From Ruminococcaceae bacterium AM07-15 (GTDB taxonomy: Bacteria; Bacillota; Clostridia; Oscillospirales; Butyricicoccaceae), in assembly GCA_003477405.1 (NCBI GenBank), contig QUDE01000004.1, positions 62,001 through 126,000 of the forward strand: a stretch of 64,000 nt of DNA. The letters are read 5' to 3'. The notes beneath the pieces were generated by a model. It made no database searches. It was not told the origin of the DNA and saw nothing but the letters and a program-made list of their open reading frames with translations. Made by a program: the position numbers and the translations under genes. The first letter of the stretch is position 1; every line of letters begins with the position of its first letter. This document shows, in pieces, positions 48,974-57,464 of this stretch.

Positions 48974-50085
48974 GTGGGAAAAAGGCCCTAGCCTTGGCGG
49001 GAGCTGGGATTCTGGCGGTTTTGTGCGCCGGATGCGGCACGGCGAGCGGGGAATATTATAAGGAGACCGCCCATACCTCTTTGGCGGAAAGCGAATCCCG
49101 CCTCAGTTTCAGCAGCGGGGTGAGCAATTACTATGCCCTGCAAAGCGCCGTTTTGAGCATGATCGGCGCAGGCCAGGAGCTTAGTACCCTGCCTGTGGGC
49201 AATTACGAAGGCTCGCTGGAGGAAGATCTGAGCCGCATCACCCAGGAGATCACCACGGAAAATCCTCTGGGCTGTTTTGCTGTGTCTTCCATCGTCTTTG
49301 ACCAGACCAAAATGCTCACTTATGAAGAGCTGAGCATCACCATCCAATACAAACGCACCCCGGAAGAGATCGCCGCCGTGCGGGAAGCGCCCAGCCAGCA
49401 GGAATTTGAGCGGCGGCTCACCGAGCTGCTTTCCGGCTACGGCACAGAGGCTTATTTTTCGGTGAGTGCCCTGGAGGATGGGGAAGAGGATCTGTACGAC
49501 CGGGTGCTGCGGTGTTTTTATGGCGCGGCCGACACGGCCTATGGCCTGAAAAGCGTCAGCCTGGCCACCTATCCCAAAACCGGCCCCAAGCGGATTGTGG
49601 AAGTGAAGCTGGAATGGACCGACAGCCGGGAGATTTTGCTGGAGCAGGGGCAGCAGGCCCAGGAGCGCGCCCGGGAAATTTGTACGGAGTTTAACGGGAA
49701 GAGCGATTTTGAGCGCCTGGATTTCGTACAGAAATACCTGGGAGACCATGTGCGTTATGATGATAAGGCCATGCGGGTGGTGACCGAAACCGGAGGACGG
49801 CAAAGCCGCACTTCTACATACACGGCCTACGGGGCCCTGGTGGAAGGGGTGGCCGCCCAATCCGGGCTGGCCCACGGGGCCAAGCTGCTGTTGGATGAGC
49901 TGGGAGTGCCCTCCACGCTGATTGCCGGACAGAACGGCGGCATCAGTTATGTGTGGCTGCTGGTGCAAAGCGAAGGGGTGTGGTATCACTATGACCCCAC
50001 CGGCGACCATGGTCTGATGAGCACCGAGGAATGCAAGCAGCAGGGCTATACCTGGAATGAACGGGTTTATGACGATTTATCCTGA
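48970..50085 (+). CDS. Transglutaminase-like lipoprotein lacking catalytic Cys and His
   Basis: A 371-residue protein. The signal peptide ends in LCAGC, a lipobox. Residues about 230-350 follow the transglutaminase-like fold: a helix with FVQKYLGDHVRYD, TAYGALVEGVAAQSGLAHG where active members read KAVCQGYA, and SYVWLLV where HAWN is expected, while YHYDPT keeps the third residue. Two of the three catalytic residues are therefore changed. TTG 48970 overlaps the LUD stop (TTGA) and has AGGAGG 9 bases upstream. Possibly a binding rather than catalytic protein. Confidence 0.75.
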   Translation: MSGKKALALAGAGILAVLCAGCGTASGEYYKETAHTSLAESESRLSFSSGVSNYYALQSAVLSMIGAGQELSTLPVGNYEGSLEEDLSRITQEITTENPLGCFAVSSIVFDQTKMLTYEELSITIQYKRTPEEIAAVREAPSQQEFERRLTELLSGYGTEAYFSVSALEDGEEDLYDRVLRCFYGAADTAYGLKSVSLATYPKTGPKRIVEVKLEWTDSREILLEQGQQAQERAREICTEFNGKSDFERLDFVQKYLGDHVRYDDKAMRVVTETGGRQSRTSTYTAYGALVEGVAAQSGLAHGAKLLLDELGVPSTLIAGQNGGISYVWLLVQSEGVWYHYDPTGDHGLMSTEECKQQGYTWNERVYDDLS

Positions 50086-50088
50086 GGA

Positions 50089-50126
50089 TTTCCCCGGCGA
50101 AAGAAAAATTTTTTTCGCCGGGGAAA
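50089..50126 (+). terminator. Hairpin after the transglutaminase-like gene
   Basis: TTTCCCCGGCGAAA pairs with TTTCGCCGGGGAAA around an AT-rich loop. No T-run follows, so termination strength is uncertain. Confidence 0.6.
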
Positions 50127-50132
50127 AACCCC

Positions 50133-50161
50133 TTGACAAACCCCTAGGGGTTTGCTATTAT
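50133..50161 (+). promoter_or_regulatory. tRNA-Gly promoter with palindromic spacer
   Basis: TTGACA (50133-50138), a 17-base spacer and TATTAT (50156-50161). The spacer contains the perfect palindrome AAACCCCTAGGGGTTT (50138-50153), which shares its first base with the -35 box. Confidence 0.8.
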
Positions 50162-50173
50162 AATAAGGCACTT

Positions 50174-50249
50174 GCGGATGTAGCTCATCTGGTAGAGCGC
50201 CACCTTGCCAAGGTGGAGGTAGCGAGTTCGAGCCTCGTCATCCGCTCCA
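50174..50249 (+). tRNA. tRNA-Gly (anticodon GCC)
   Basis: Complete cloverleaf: acceptor GCGGATG with CATCCGC, D-arm around GCTC...GAGC, anticodon stem CCACC/GGTGG with loop TTGCCAA, and T-arm GCGAG-TTCGAGC-CTCGT. The CCA end is encoded (50247-50249). Confidence 0.95.
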
Positions 50250-50251
50250 TG

Positions 50252-50286
50252 AAAAAGACACGGTTATTTAACCGTGTCTTTTTTGT
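50252..50286 (+). terminator. Terminator of tRNA-Gly
   Basis: AAAGACACGGTT pairs with AACCGTGTCTTT and is followed by a T-run, 3 bases past the tRNA. Confidence 0.9.
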
Positions 50287-50362
50287 TTCTCAGGTGTTTT
50301 TTGTCCCAGGCCCTGGGCGTGTGCGGCAGCACCACTTGTGAACCCAGGCCTTGCGTAGTGAA

Positions 50363-50391
50363 TTGACTTTTCAGATGGGGTGTGGCATACT
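50363..50391 (+). promoter_or_regulatory. Promoter of pspA
   Basis: TTGACT (50363-50368), a 17-base spacer and CATACT (50386-50391). Confidence 0.65.
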
Positions 50392-50449
50392 TGTGCCATA
50401 ACAAAACCAAGAAACCACACCTTTTTACAATGAAAGGAGAACACGAACT

Positions 50450-51127
50450 ATGGGAATTTTGTCTCGCTTTGCCGACATCATTTCGGCCAATATCAACGCT
50501 CTTCTGGACAAGGCGGAAAACCCGGAGAAGATGATTGATGAATATCTGCGCCGGGCCATGGAAGACCTGGCCGAAGTGAAGCAGGAAACCGCCGCCGTCA
50601 TGGCGGAGGAAAACCGCTGCCAGCGTCTGTGGGAAGAGAACCGGAAGGATGTGGAGAAATACACCGATCTGGCCAAAAAAGCCCTGATGGCTGGAAACGA
50701 AGGGGATGCCCGCGTCTTCCTGCAGAAGAAGCAGGAGCTGGAGCAGGCGGGAGTTTCTTTGGAAAAGACCTACCAGGCGGCCCGGCAGAACGCAGAAAAG
50801 ATGCGTCAGATGCACGATAAGCTCACCGAGGACATCAATACCCTGAAAGCCCGCCGGCAGAATGTGAAGGCCACCATGGCAGTGGCCCGAACCCAGGAGA
50901 AGGTCAACCGGGCCCAGGAGGCCTTTGACGGCGCAGGCGGCGCCATCCAGGGCTTTGCCCGCATGGAGGAAAAGGCCCAGGCCATGCTGGATCAGGCCAA
51001 CGCCATGGCTGAGCTGAACCAGCGTCCCGCCGATCCGGCAGCGGCTTTGGAGGAGAAGTATTCTTCCGGCGGCAGTGCTGCCGTGGAAGACGAACTGGCC
51101 AAACTCAAGGCCGAGATGGGGCTGTAA
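50450..51127 (+). CDS. pspA: PspA/IM30 (ESCRT-III-like) membrane-stress protein
   Basis: A 225-residue, mostly helical coiled-coil protein. The N-terminal amphipathic helix GILSRFADIISANINALLDK, then NPEKMIDEYLRRAMEDLAEVK, are family hallmarks. It polymerises on stressed membranes. It ends one base before the Gly/Arg-rich TPM-like gene, so the two form an operon; pairings of PspA with TPM-like or Psp partner proteins are common in Firmicutes. Confidence 0.92.
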   Translation: MGILSRFADIISANINALLDKAENPEKMIDEYLRRAMEDLAEVKQETAAVMAEENRCQRLWEENRKDVEKYTDLAKKALMAGNEGDARVFLQKKQELEQAGVSLEKTYQAARQNAEKMRQMHDKLTEDINTLKARRQNVKATMAVARTQEKVNRAQEAFDGAGGAIQGFARMEEKAQAMLDQANAMAELNQRPADPAAALEEKYSSGGSAAVEDELAKLKAEMGL

Positions 51128-51128
51128 G

Positions 51129-52148
51129 ATGGGTCGCGGCGGAAGAGGGGGCGGCGGTGGCCGCTCCAGTGGCGGCGGAGGAGGCCGTTCCTCTGGCGGA
51201 CGGATGGGAGGCGGCTCTTTCGGCGGCCGTGGCGGCCGGTCTGGCGGTTCTTTTGGAGGCGGGTTTTCCCGCGGTCCTTCCCGGCCTTCTATGGGCGGTT
51301 GGCGCCCCGTTTACCGGAGCGGTTGGGGCCCGCGCCGTCCTGCACCCGGCCCCGGACCTTCTCCCGGCGGCTGCGGCTGTCTGTGGAGTACATTCCTGCT
51401 GCCCATCCTGTTGGTGCTGGTGCTTTTCGTCCTTTTCTCCGGTGTGGGGAATGTGCTTCACGGCGGTTCCTTCCTCCCTGCGGGAAGTGAGGACATCACC
51501 CGCTCCACCGTCAAGCGGGAGCCGTTGGACAAGGCCTATGTGAATGAAACCGGTTATTATACCGACGAGCTGGGCTGGGTCCGCAGCAGCAGTACCCTGG
51601 AAAAGGGCATGAAGGCGTTTTACCAGGAAACCGGCGTGCAGCCCTATCTGTACATCACCGACACCGTCAATGGCACCACTTCTCCCACTTCGTCGGATAT
51701 GGAAGCGGCCTGCCAGGCGCTGTATGATGAGCTGTTCACCGATGAGGGACATATGCTGCTGTTGTTCCAGGAGTACAATTCCTCCGGGAATTACAATATG
51801 TGGTATGTGTGCGGCAAGCAGGCCAAAACCGTGCTGGACGATGAGGCCATGGACATCCTGATGGACTATGTGGATTATTACTACTATTCCGATCTGGATG
51901 AGGATGAGATGTTTGCCCAGGCTTTCCAGAAGGCGGGAGACCGGATTATGTCGGTGACCCGTCCGGCCTGGATGATGCCGGCCATCATTCTGGGCGTGGT
52001 GCTGCTGGTGGCTCTGCTGTACAGCTGGTGGAAGAAGGCCAAGCAGCAGAAGAATCTGGAGGCCGAACAGACCAAAAAGATCCTGGAGACCGATCTCAAC
52101 ACCTTTGAGGACAACGAGCTGAAAGATCTGGAAAACAAGTACAAATAA
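51129..52148 (+). CDS. Gly/Arg-rich TPM-like membrane protein
   Basis: A 339-residue protein. Residues 1-75 are a low-complexity tail of GRGG, GGGRSSGG and GGSF repeats; a membrane helix follows (about 92-112), then an extracellular TPM-like domain (about 135-270, with YYTDELGWV and AFYQETGVQPYLYI), a second helix (about 282-305) and a charged cytoplasmic coil. TPM proteins work with PspA-type or photosystem-repair machinery in other organisms. The RGG-like tail could bind nucleic acid or PspA, which is inferred. Start ATG is one base past pspA. Confidence 0.78.
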   Translation: MGRGGRGGGGGRSSGGGGGRSSGGRMGGGSFGGRGGRSGGSFGGGFSRGPSRPSMGGWRPVYRSGWGPRRPAPGPGPSPGGCGCLWSTFLLPILLVLVLFVLFSGVGNVLHGGSFLPAGSEDITRSTVKREPLDKAYVNETGYYTDELGWVRSSSTLEKGMKAFYQETGVQPYLYITDTVNGTTSPTSSDMEAACQALYDELFTDEGHMLLLFQEYNSSGNYNMWYVCGKQAKTVLDDEAMDILMDYVDYYYYSDLDEDEMFAQAFQKAGDRIMSVTRPAWMMPAIILGVVLLVALLYSWWKKAKQQKNLEAEQTKKILETDLNTFEDNELKDLENKYK

Positions 52149-52157
52149 GCAAGAAAT

Positions 52158-52181
52158 AAGGCCCGGCGTCTGCCGGGCCTT
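52158..52181 (+). terminator. Terminator of the pspA operon
   Basis: AAGGCCCGGC pairs with GCCGGGCCTT around GTCT. The T-run is short. Confidence 0.75.
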
Positions 52182-52203
52182 GCGCTTTATGGGAGGGAAG
52201 AAC

Positions 52204-52719
52204 ATGGATATTCGATTGACGCCGTGGAGCATGGAGGATGAAGCAGCACTGGCCTTTCTGATGGACCGGGCCGACCGGCGGTATCTCAGCGACCGGCTGC
52301 CCAAGCCCTATACTCTGGAAAACGCCCGGTGGTGGCTGGAAATGGTGGCCCAGCAGGAAGGGAAGACCGGTTTGTTCCGCAAGATTCTGGTGGATGGGCA
52401 TGTGGTGGGGAATATTTCCGCCGAGGGCCAGGAGGATATCTACCGGAAAGACGCCGTACTGGGCTATGTGCTGGACAGAGAGCAGTGGGGACGGGGAATC
52501 ATGAGCCGGGCGGTGGAGCTGTTCTGTCCGCTGGCTTTTGACAGGCTGGATGTGCTGCGGCTCAGCGCCCGGGTGATGGAGGAGAACATCCCTTCCCGCC
52601 GGGTGCTGGAAAAGAACGGTTTTCAGCTGGAAGGCGTGGTGAAAATGGGAGCCTGGAAAGAGGAAAGAGCCCACGACCTTTGGCTCTATGGCAAGCTGAA
52701 AAATCAGAACGGACTTTAG
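52204..52719 (+). CDS. RimJ/RimL-type GNAT acetyltransferase
   Basis: A 171-residue protein: AVLGYVLDREQWGRGIMSRAV is the acetyl-CoA strand and loop, followed by ARVMEENIPSRRVLEKNGFQLEG, the typical ribosomal-protein acetyltransferase motif. ATG 52204 follows GGGAGGGAA. The 3' end overlaps the convergent phosphopantetheinyl transferase gene by 4 bases. The substrate is not known. Confidence 0.86.
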   Translation: MDIRLTPWSMEDEAALAFLMDRADRRYLSDRLPKPYTLENARWWLEMVAQQEGKTGLFRKILVDGHVVGNISAEGQEDIYRKDAVLGYVLDREQWGRGIMSRAVELFCPLAFDRLDVLRLSARVMEENIPSRRVLEKNGFQLEGVVKMGAWKEERAHDLWLYGKLKNQNGL

Positions 52720-53270
52720 TCTTTTCCGCCATCGGCTCCCGGCAGAGTGAAGTAGGTCAGCTGCGATACCGCCTCGGGAGTGCACAGGCACAGGCCGTGG
52801 CCCAATGGGGCCGGGAGAAGGGAAAGGTACAGGCCGGGAAAACAGGGGAAGGCACCTTCCTCATTCACCAGAGAGAAGGTGGGCAGGCCCTGGGACAATC
52901 CCCGGCCAGTGTATTTGATATAACTCTCCTTGGCGCTCCACAGGGGGAAGAAAGCATCGGGATGGGCCTTCAGGTATTCCTGCTCCAAGGGGTGGAAAAA
53001 ACGCCGGGAAAGGGCTTCCTTGCGGCAGGAACGGGAAACCTGGTAATCCAGTCCCAGGGGCGCGTCTCCAAAGGAGCACATCCAGGTGTCACCGCTGTGG
53101 GTGATGGAGAAGTGGAGCTGAGGAAAAGCAGGAAAATAAGGCTTTCCCCATTCCCCAAAGGCCAAGGGCTCTGTAACCGGCTCCCTATTGAGATAGACAC
53201 CGGCCCCCTGGCGGAGCAGAGTATGGGAAGAGCGGTTGGAAAGAGAAGAAGTGACCAAAAGCACTTTCAT
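52716..53270 (-). CDS. 4'-phosphopantetheinyl transferase, Sfp type
   Basis: A 184-residue enzyme that loads phosphopantetheine onto carrier proteins. The motifs are FSITHSG, LGLDYQ (usually GIDIE, so the metal-binding acid here is Asp with Gln in place of Glu) and WSAKESYIKYTG. It is short for the Sfp type. No polyketide or peptide synthetase is in the window; it may act on the acyl carrier protein. Confidence 0.88.
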   Translation of the reverse strand: MKVLLVTSSLSNRSSHTLLRQGAGVYLNREPVTEPLAFGEWGKPYFPAFPQLHFSITHSGDTWMCSFGDAPLGLDYQVSRSCRKEALSRRFFHPLEQEYLKAHPDAFFPLWSAKESYIKYTGRGLSQGLPTFSLVNEEGAFPCFPGLYLSLLPAPLGHGLCLCTPEAVSQLTYFTLPGADGGKD

Positions 53271-53287
53271 GGCATATCACCTTTCAA

Positions 53288-53320
53288 AACAGCCCCCAAG
53301 GCATTGCCTTGGGGGCTGTT
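53288..53320. terminator. Strong hairpin between GH-like gene and Sfp gene
   Basis: AACAGCCCCCAAGGCA pairs with its perfect complement. T-runs lie on both sides, so it terminates the GH-like gene on the - strand. Confidence 0.85.
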
Positions 53321-53339
53321 GTTTTTGGAAAATTCCCCG

Positions 53340-54452
53340 CTATCCCAGATAGCAGGAGCGGCCCTGGGGAAGAGCACTGCCTTCCGGCAGAGCCAGGGCG
53401 ATGCGGCAGGAGGAGCCATCCTCCACCTGTGTGATCAGGTTTTGCACAAAAGCATCGGTTTCGCTCTGGGCATTGACCAGCAGAGCGTCGCAGTATTCCC
53501 GCAGCTGCATGGGATTCTGGCCGGTCATGGCATCGGTGAGGCTCTGGGCGGCGGTATCGCTCAGCTCTACTGTCACGGTCATTTCACCGGCGGCCTGCTG
53601 AAGCTGCTGGAGCAGCTGGGTGGTGAGGGCCTGCTTGTCGGCGTCCTTGTCGGTGACAATGAGATCGGTTTTGCCCCGGGGCGGATAACCCAGGTCGCTG
53701 AGGATCACCCCGTCAAAGCCCAGGCTCTGGCAGGAGGTGAGCAGCTGACCGATATATTCCCCGGTCTGAGGGCCGGAAGGCGCCAGCCAGGTGATGTTGT
53801 CATAGTCCATCCATACGGCGCCGCTCTGGGTGCGCAGAGCGTTGTCCCGCAGAGCGCGGGGCACGATGTTGTCCCGGCAGATCGACAGCCGGGCGGTGAG
53901 GGAGAAGCCGGCCTCTTTCAACTCTGTCAGTCCTTCGGCCACACCGTCATAGGGCTGGGCCGAACCGGCCTGCTGGGCGATGGCCGAATCGGTGGGGATT
54001 CCCACCCGGCCGCCTTCTTCCTTCACGGTGAACACCAGAGCGCCGCAGCCGGCGTTCCAGGCCTGGTTCATCAGCTGGCTGCGATAGTTTGCGTCCCCAA
54101 TGCGGGACAGATCCCCTTCCATGGCCGTGACAGTGGGAGCAGATTCCGGGGGCGTTTCCTCTTCATCCTTGTCCTCCGGGTCTTTGTTGCCCTCTTCCTC
54201 TTTTTCCGAGCCGTCGTCCACCACCAGCGGCACATCCTCCGGCGTGGTGGGCTCTTTCCCCGACAGGAAGGGGAAGTCAAAATAAAAACCGTCGGCCGTA
54301 TAGACGATGTGCTCCTGGAGATAGAAGTACCCGCCGGCCAGAACACCTGCCGTGATGAGAAGCACCAGCAGCAGGATGAGAAGCCGGCGGCCTTTTTTCC
54401 GGCCCCGGCCATAATAAACCGAATGAGTGGAGTTGATGCCCTTATGCGCCAA
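53340..54452 (-). CDS. Membrane-anchored, DUF4015-like glycoside hydrolase-fold protein
   Basis: A 370-residue protein. A basic N-terminal tail precedes one membrane helix (about 23-45), then an acidic Glu/Asp-rich spacer (about 65-105). The rest has the pattern of a TIM-barrel of the DUF4015/GH-like group: FTVKEEGG, AGFSLTARLSI, GAVWMDYDNITWLAP and GFDGVILSDLGYP. The catalytic residues of the family are not established. It lies alone between two terminators and is probably extracellular, facing the wall. Confidence 0.7.
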   Translation of the reverse strand: MAHKGINSTHSVYYGRGRKKGRRLLILLLVLLITAGVLAGGYFYLQEHIVYTADGFYFDFPFLSGKEPTTPEDVPLVVDDGSEKEEEGNKDPEDKDEEETPPESAPTVTAMEGDLSRIGDANYRSQLMNQAWNAGCGALVFTVKEEGGRVGIPTDSAIAQQAGSAQPYDGVAEGLTELKEAGFSLTARLSICRDNIVPRALRDNALRTQSGAVWMDYDNITWLAPSGPQTGEYIGQLLTSCQSLGFDGVILSDLGYPPRGKTDLIVTDKDADKQALTTQLLQQLQQAAGEMTVTVELSDTAAQSLTDAMTGQNPMQLREYCDALLVNAQSETDAFVQNLITQVEDGSSCRIALALPEGSALPQGRSCYLG

Positions 54453-54584
54453 AGCTCCCGCCTCCTTTGTTTTCCGAAAAAGTCATTTCTTATATACTAT
54501 ATGAAATGGCCGCCAGTTTCAACCGAAAAATGGTGAATTTTAGTGGAACAGTGAAAAATCGGTATAGGAAAGAGAAAAAATTCA

Positions 54585-54812
54585 AAAAAAGAAGGCCCGA
54601 AGGCCTTCTACGGGTTGCCAGAGATTATGCACCGGGAAGAGTCTGTCTGCTTTCAAATCAATCTGCAAAAAGCCGCAACCTGCGCGTGGCTTTTTGCACC
54701 TCTCAAGGGGCCAGTGTGCGCCCAAGGCGTGCATGCAGCCCCTTGCAAAAACTCGGAAAAGTTGCCTGAGCCACTTTTTTCCATATACAAAAAGAAGGCC
54801 CGAAGGCCTTCT
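54585..54812. repeat. Structured intergenic element, copy B, between duplicated terminators
   Basis: The conserved core is 54665-54787 and matches copy A nearly base for base. The first helix (54665-54674 with 54688-54697) is identical. The second (54704-54710 with 54739-54745) encloses GTGTGCGCC with GGCGTGCAT, a change that keeps pairing. The third hairpin is less perfect. The flanks 54586-54609 and 54789-54812 are 24 identical bases, each the GAAGGCCCGAAGGCCTTC hairpin with an A-run. The space 54453-54825 holds no credible gene. Confidence 0.87.
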
Positions 54813-54817
54813 TTTTT
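54789..54817 (-). terminator. Terminator of the rnf operon
   Basis: On the - strand AGAAGGCC and GGCCTTCT pair around TTCG-type bases and run into five T. It lies 9 bases past the rnfB stop; a second copy lies at 54585-54609 beyond the element. Confidence 0.85.
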
Positions 54818-54825
54818 GTTTCACA

Positions 54826-55653
54826 TTACAGTGCCGACTGACGGGTTTCGCTGGTGATGGAGCTGGCCCGGACAATGAGCTTCCGGGGGCATACCGCCAC
54901 GCACTCGCCGCAGTTGACGCATTTGTCGTAATCGATGGAGGCCAGATTATCCACCACATGGATGGCATCGTGCTTGCAGGTCTTCTGGCACAGAGTACAG
55001 CCGATGCAGCCGATGTTGCAGTTTTCCCGCAGCACCGGGCCACGGTCGTGGGAGGAGCAGGAGACGAACACATCCTGCTTTTCCGAAACCAGGGAGATCA
55101 GATGCCGGGGGCAGGAGGAGACGCAGAGGCCGCAGGCACGGCATTTGTCTGCCTGTACCACCGCAACGCCGTTGACCACATGGATGGCGTCATAGGGGCA
55201 GGCCTTCTCGCAGGTGCCGTAGCCCAGGCAGCCATAGGCACAAGCCAGGTCGCCGGAGCCCACCTTGGAGGCGGCCAGGCAGTCCTGGATGCCCTCATAT
55301 TCAAACTTCCGCTTGGCATTGTGGCCGCCGCGGCAGTTCACATGGGCCACTTTCCGGTCCTGTGCAGAGGCTTCCACGCCCATGATGGCGGCGATTTTGG
55401 CAGCCGTTTCCGGTCCGCCCACAGCGCAGCCGTTGCAGGGAGCTTCCCCGGCCACCACGGCGCTGGCAAAGCCGGAGCAGCCAGGGTAGCCGCAGCCGCC
55501 GCAGTTGGCCCCGGGCAGCACTTCGGTGATCTGGGGCAGGCGCTCGTCCTGCTCCACATGGAAAATCTTAGAGCTCACCGCCAGCAGCAGGCCGAAAAAC
55601 AGGCCCATGGCCCCCAGGGCCACCACCGGGGCGACGATCGACAGTGTATACAA
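54826..55653 (-). CDS. rnfB: Rnf complex subunit B
   Basis: A 275-residue iron-sulfur protein. After one N-terminal membrane helix comes the four-Cys motif ANCGGCGYPGCSGFA with a further Cys pair, then several ferredoxin-type clusters (for example CRACGLCVSSCPRH and CVNCGECVAVCPRK). It takes electrons from ferredoxin for the Na+- or H+-pumping Rnf complex. It is the last gene of rnfCDGEAB. Confidence 0.95.
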   Translation of the reverse strand: MYTLSIVAPVVALGAMGLFFGLLLAVSSKIFHVEQDERLPQITEVLPGANCGGCGYPGCSGFASAVVAGEAPCNGCAVGGPETAAKIAAIMGVEASAQDRKVAHVNCRGGHNAKRKFEYEGIQDCLAASKVGSGDLACAYGCLGYGTCEKACPYDAIHVVNGVAVVQADKCRACGLCVSSCPRHLISLVSEKQDVFVSCSSHDRGPVLRENCNIGCIGCTLCQKTCKHDAIHVVDNLASIDYDKCVNCGECVAVCPRKLIVRASSITSETRQSAL

Positions 55654-55694
55654 AGTGATTCACCTCATCTTCTTCATCGGGGATTGTGTTTTGA

Positions 55695-56282
55695 TTAAAA
55701 GATCTTCAGCCCCTGGAATCCCATAAAGGCCATGGCCAGCAGGGAAGCGCTGATCAAGGCGATGGGGAAGCCCTCAAAGGAGGGGGGACATTCGGAAAAC
55801 TCCAGCCGCTCCCGCACAGAGGCGAAGAGCACGATGGCCAGGGTGAAGCCGGCGGCGGCCGAGAAGCCGTAAACCACCGAGCCGATGAAGTTCAGGTTGT
55901 TCTGCACATTGAGCAGAGCCACGCCCAGCACGGCGCAGTTGGTGGTGATCAGAGGCAGATAGATGCCCAGGGCCTGGTAGAGGGAGGGCATGCTCTTCAT
56001 CAGGAACATTTCCACAAACTGTACCAGGCTGGCGATGATCAGGATAAAGGCCACCGTCTGCATATACTCCAGGTCAAAGGCCAGGAGCACATATTTGTTC
56101 ACCAGATAGGTGACGGCGGAAGCCACCGTCATAACGAACATGACGGCCAGGCCCATGCCCAGGGCGGTCTCGGTTTTCTTGCTCACGCCCAGGAAGGGGC
56201 AGCAGCCGAGGAATTTCACCAAAACGAAGTTCTCCAGCAAAATGGCGCCCAGGGCCAGGGAAAAGAGTTCGGTAAAGCTCAT
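55695..56282 (-). CDS. rnfA: Rnf complex subunit A
   Basis: A 195-residue membrane protein with six helices; the block [19 protein letters not shown] carries the cysteine that binds the membrane Fe-S cluster together with RnfE. It follows rnfE by 3 bases. Confidence 0.95.
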   Translation of the reverse strand: MSFTELFSLALGAILLENFVLVKFLGCCPFLGVSKKTETALGMGLAVMFVMTVASAVTYLVNKYVLLAFDLEYMQTVAFILIIASLVQFVEMFLMKSMPSLYQALGIYLPLITTNCAVLGVALLNVQNNLNFIGSVVYGFSAAAGFTLAIVLFASVRERLEFSECPPSFEGFPIALISASLLAMAFMGFQGLKIF

Positions 56283-56285
56283 AAA

Positions 56286-56885
56286 TTAGGCCCCTTTCTT
56301 TTTCAGGATCTTTTGGAACAGGGCGATGACAAAGCCCAGGGTCAAAAACCCGCCGGCGGGCAGGATCATCATGATGGCCGGCTGGAAGTTGTCCCCGAAG
56401 AGGGGATGACCCAGCAGAGTGCCGGCGCCCAGGATCTCACGGATGGTGGACAAAATGTACAGGGCGAAGGTGAAGCCCAGACCCATGGCAAGACCGTCCA
56501 CCAAAGAGGGGATGACCTTGTTCTTGGAAGCAAAGGCCTCGGCCCGGGCCAGAATGATGCAGTTGACCACGATCAGCGGGATGAACAGGCCCAGGGATTT
56601 GGACAGATCGGGCAGATAGGCCTGCATCAGCAGATCCACCGCCGTAACAAAGCCGGCGATGATGGTGATATAGGCGGCAATACGCACCTTGGAGGGGATG
56701 AGCTTCCGCAGAAGGGAAATGACCACATTGGAGCAGATGAGAACTGCGGTGGCGGCCATGCCCATGCCGAAGCCGTTTTCCAAAGAAGTGGTGGTGGCCA
56801 GAGTGGGGCACATGCCGATCAGCTGCACCAGCACCGGGTTGTTGGTAAAAAGCCCTTCATAGAGCTGACGGAGAAAATTTTTCAC
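56286..56885 (-). CDS. rnfE: Rnf complex subunit E
   Basis: A 199-residue six-helix protein homologous to RnfA in inverted orientation; NNPVLVQLIGMCPTLATTTS is the characteristic N-terminal block. It lies between rnfG and rnfA. Confidence 0.95.
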   Translation of the reverse strand: MKNFLRQLYEGLFTNNPVLVQLIGMCPTLATTTSLENGFGMGMAATAVLICSNVVISLLRKLIPSKVRIAAYITIIAGFVTAVDLLMQAYLPDLSKSLGLFIPLIVVNCIILARAEAFASKNKVIPSLVDGLAMGLGFTFALYILSTIREILGAGTLLGHPLFGDNFQPAIMMILPAGGFLTLGFVIALFQKILKKKGA

Positions 56886-56897
56886 GATGCACCCTCC

Positions 56898-57464
56898 TTA
56901 CTGCGCCAGGGAAGCGGCCAGGTCCAAAGCGGACTGGACGCCCGAGGTGACGCCGTTGGAAGTGATGGTGGCGCCCGACAGGGCCACGATTTCCCCTTCG
57001 GCGCCGGTGGCCGATTTCACAACGGTGAGATCGCCCTGCTGGCCTTCATATTGCTGGAGAAATTCCGGTTTTTCGGCGTTGGCGCCCAGGCCGGCGGTTT
57101 CGCTCATGTCCACGATCTGCACGCCCAGCACGGTGCCTTCACCGCTGACGCCCACGATCATGGTGATTTCGCCGCCGTAGCCCGAGGGGGCTACCTGGAC
57201 GCAGATGCCGTCGGGAGAGCCGTCCCGGATGATCTGATAGGCATCCTGGATGGTCTCGTCATCGATGTCGGCCTCCAGGGGCTCAAAGGTGGCGTCGGTG
57301 CCGCACACAGCGCCCATGGCGTCCTTTACCTGCTGCTCTTTCAGAGCGGCGATCTTGTCCCGGGTCAAAGCGTCCACGCAGCCCAGGCACAGAGCAACCA
57401 CAACGGTGATGGCCAGAAGGGCGCCGCCCAGATGAAGCAGGTCTTTTTTCAGGCTGTCGTTCAT
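56898..57464 (-). CDS. rnfG: Rnf complex subunit G
   Basis: A 188-residue protein with one N-terminal membrane helix. The motif SGAT in LSGATITSNGV is the site to which FMN is joined covalently through Thr. It overlaps rnfD by 4 bases. Confidence 0.95.
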   Translation of the reverse strand: MNDSLKKDLLHLGGALLAITVVVALCLGCVDALTRDKIAALKEQQVKDAMGAVCGTDATFEPLEADIDDETIQDAYQIIRDGSPDGICVQVAPSGYGGEITMIVGVSGEGTVLGVQIVDMSETAGLGANAEKPEFLQQYEGQQGDLTVVKSATGAEGEIVALSGATITSNGVTSGVQSALDLAASLAQ

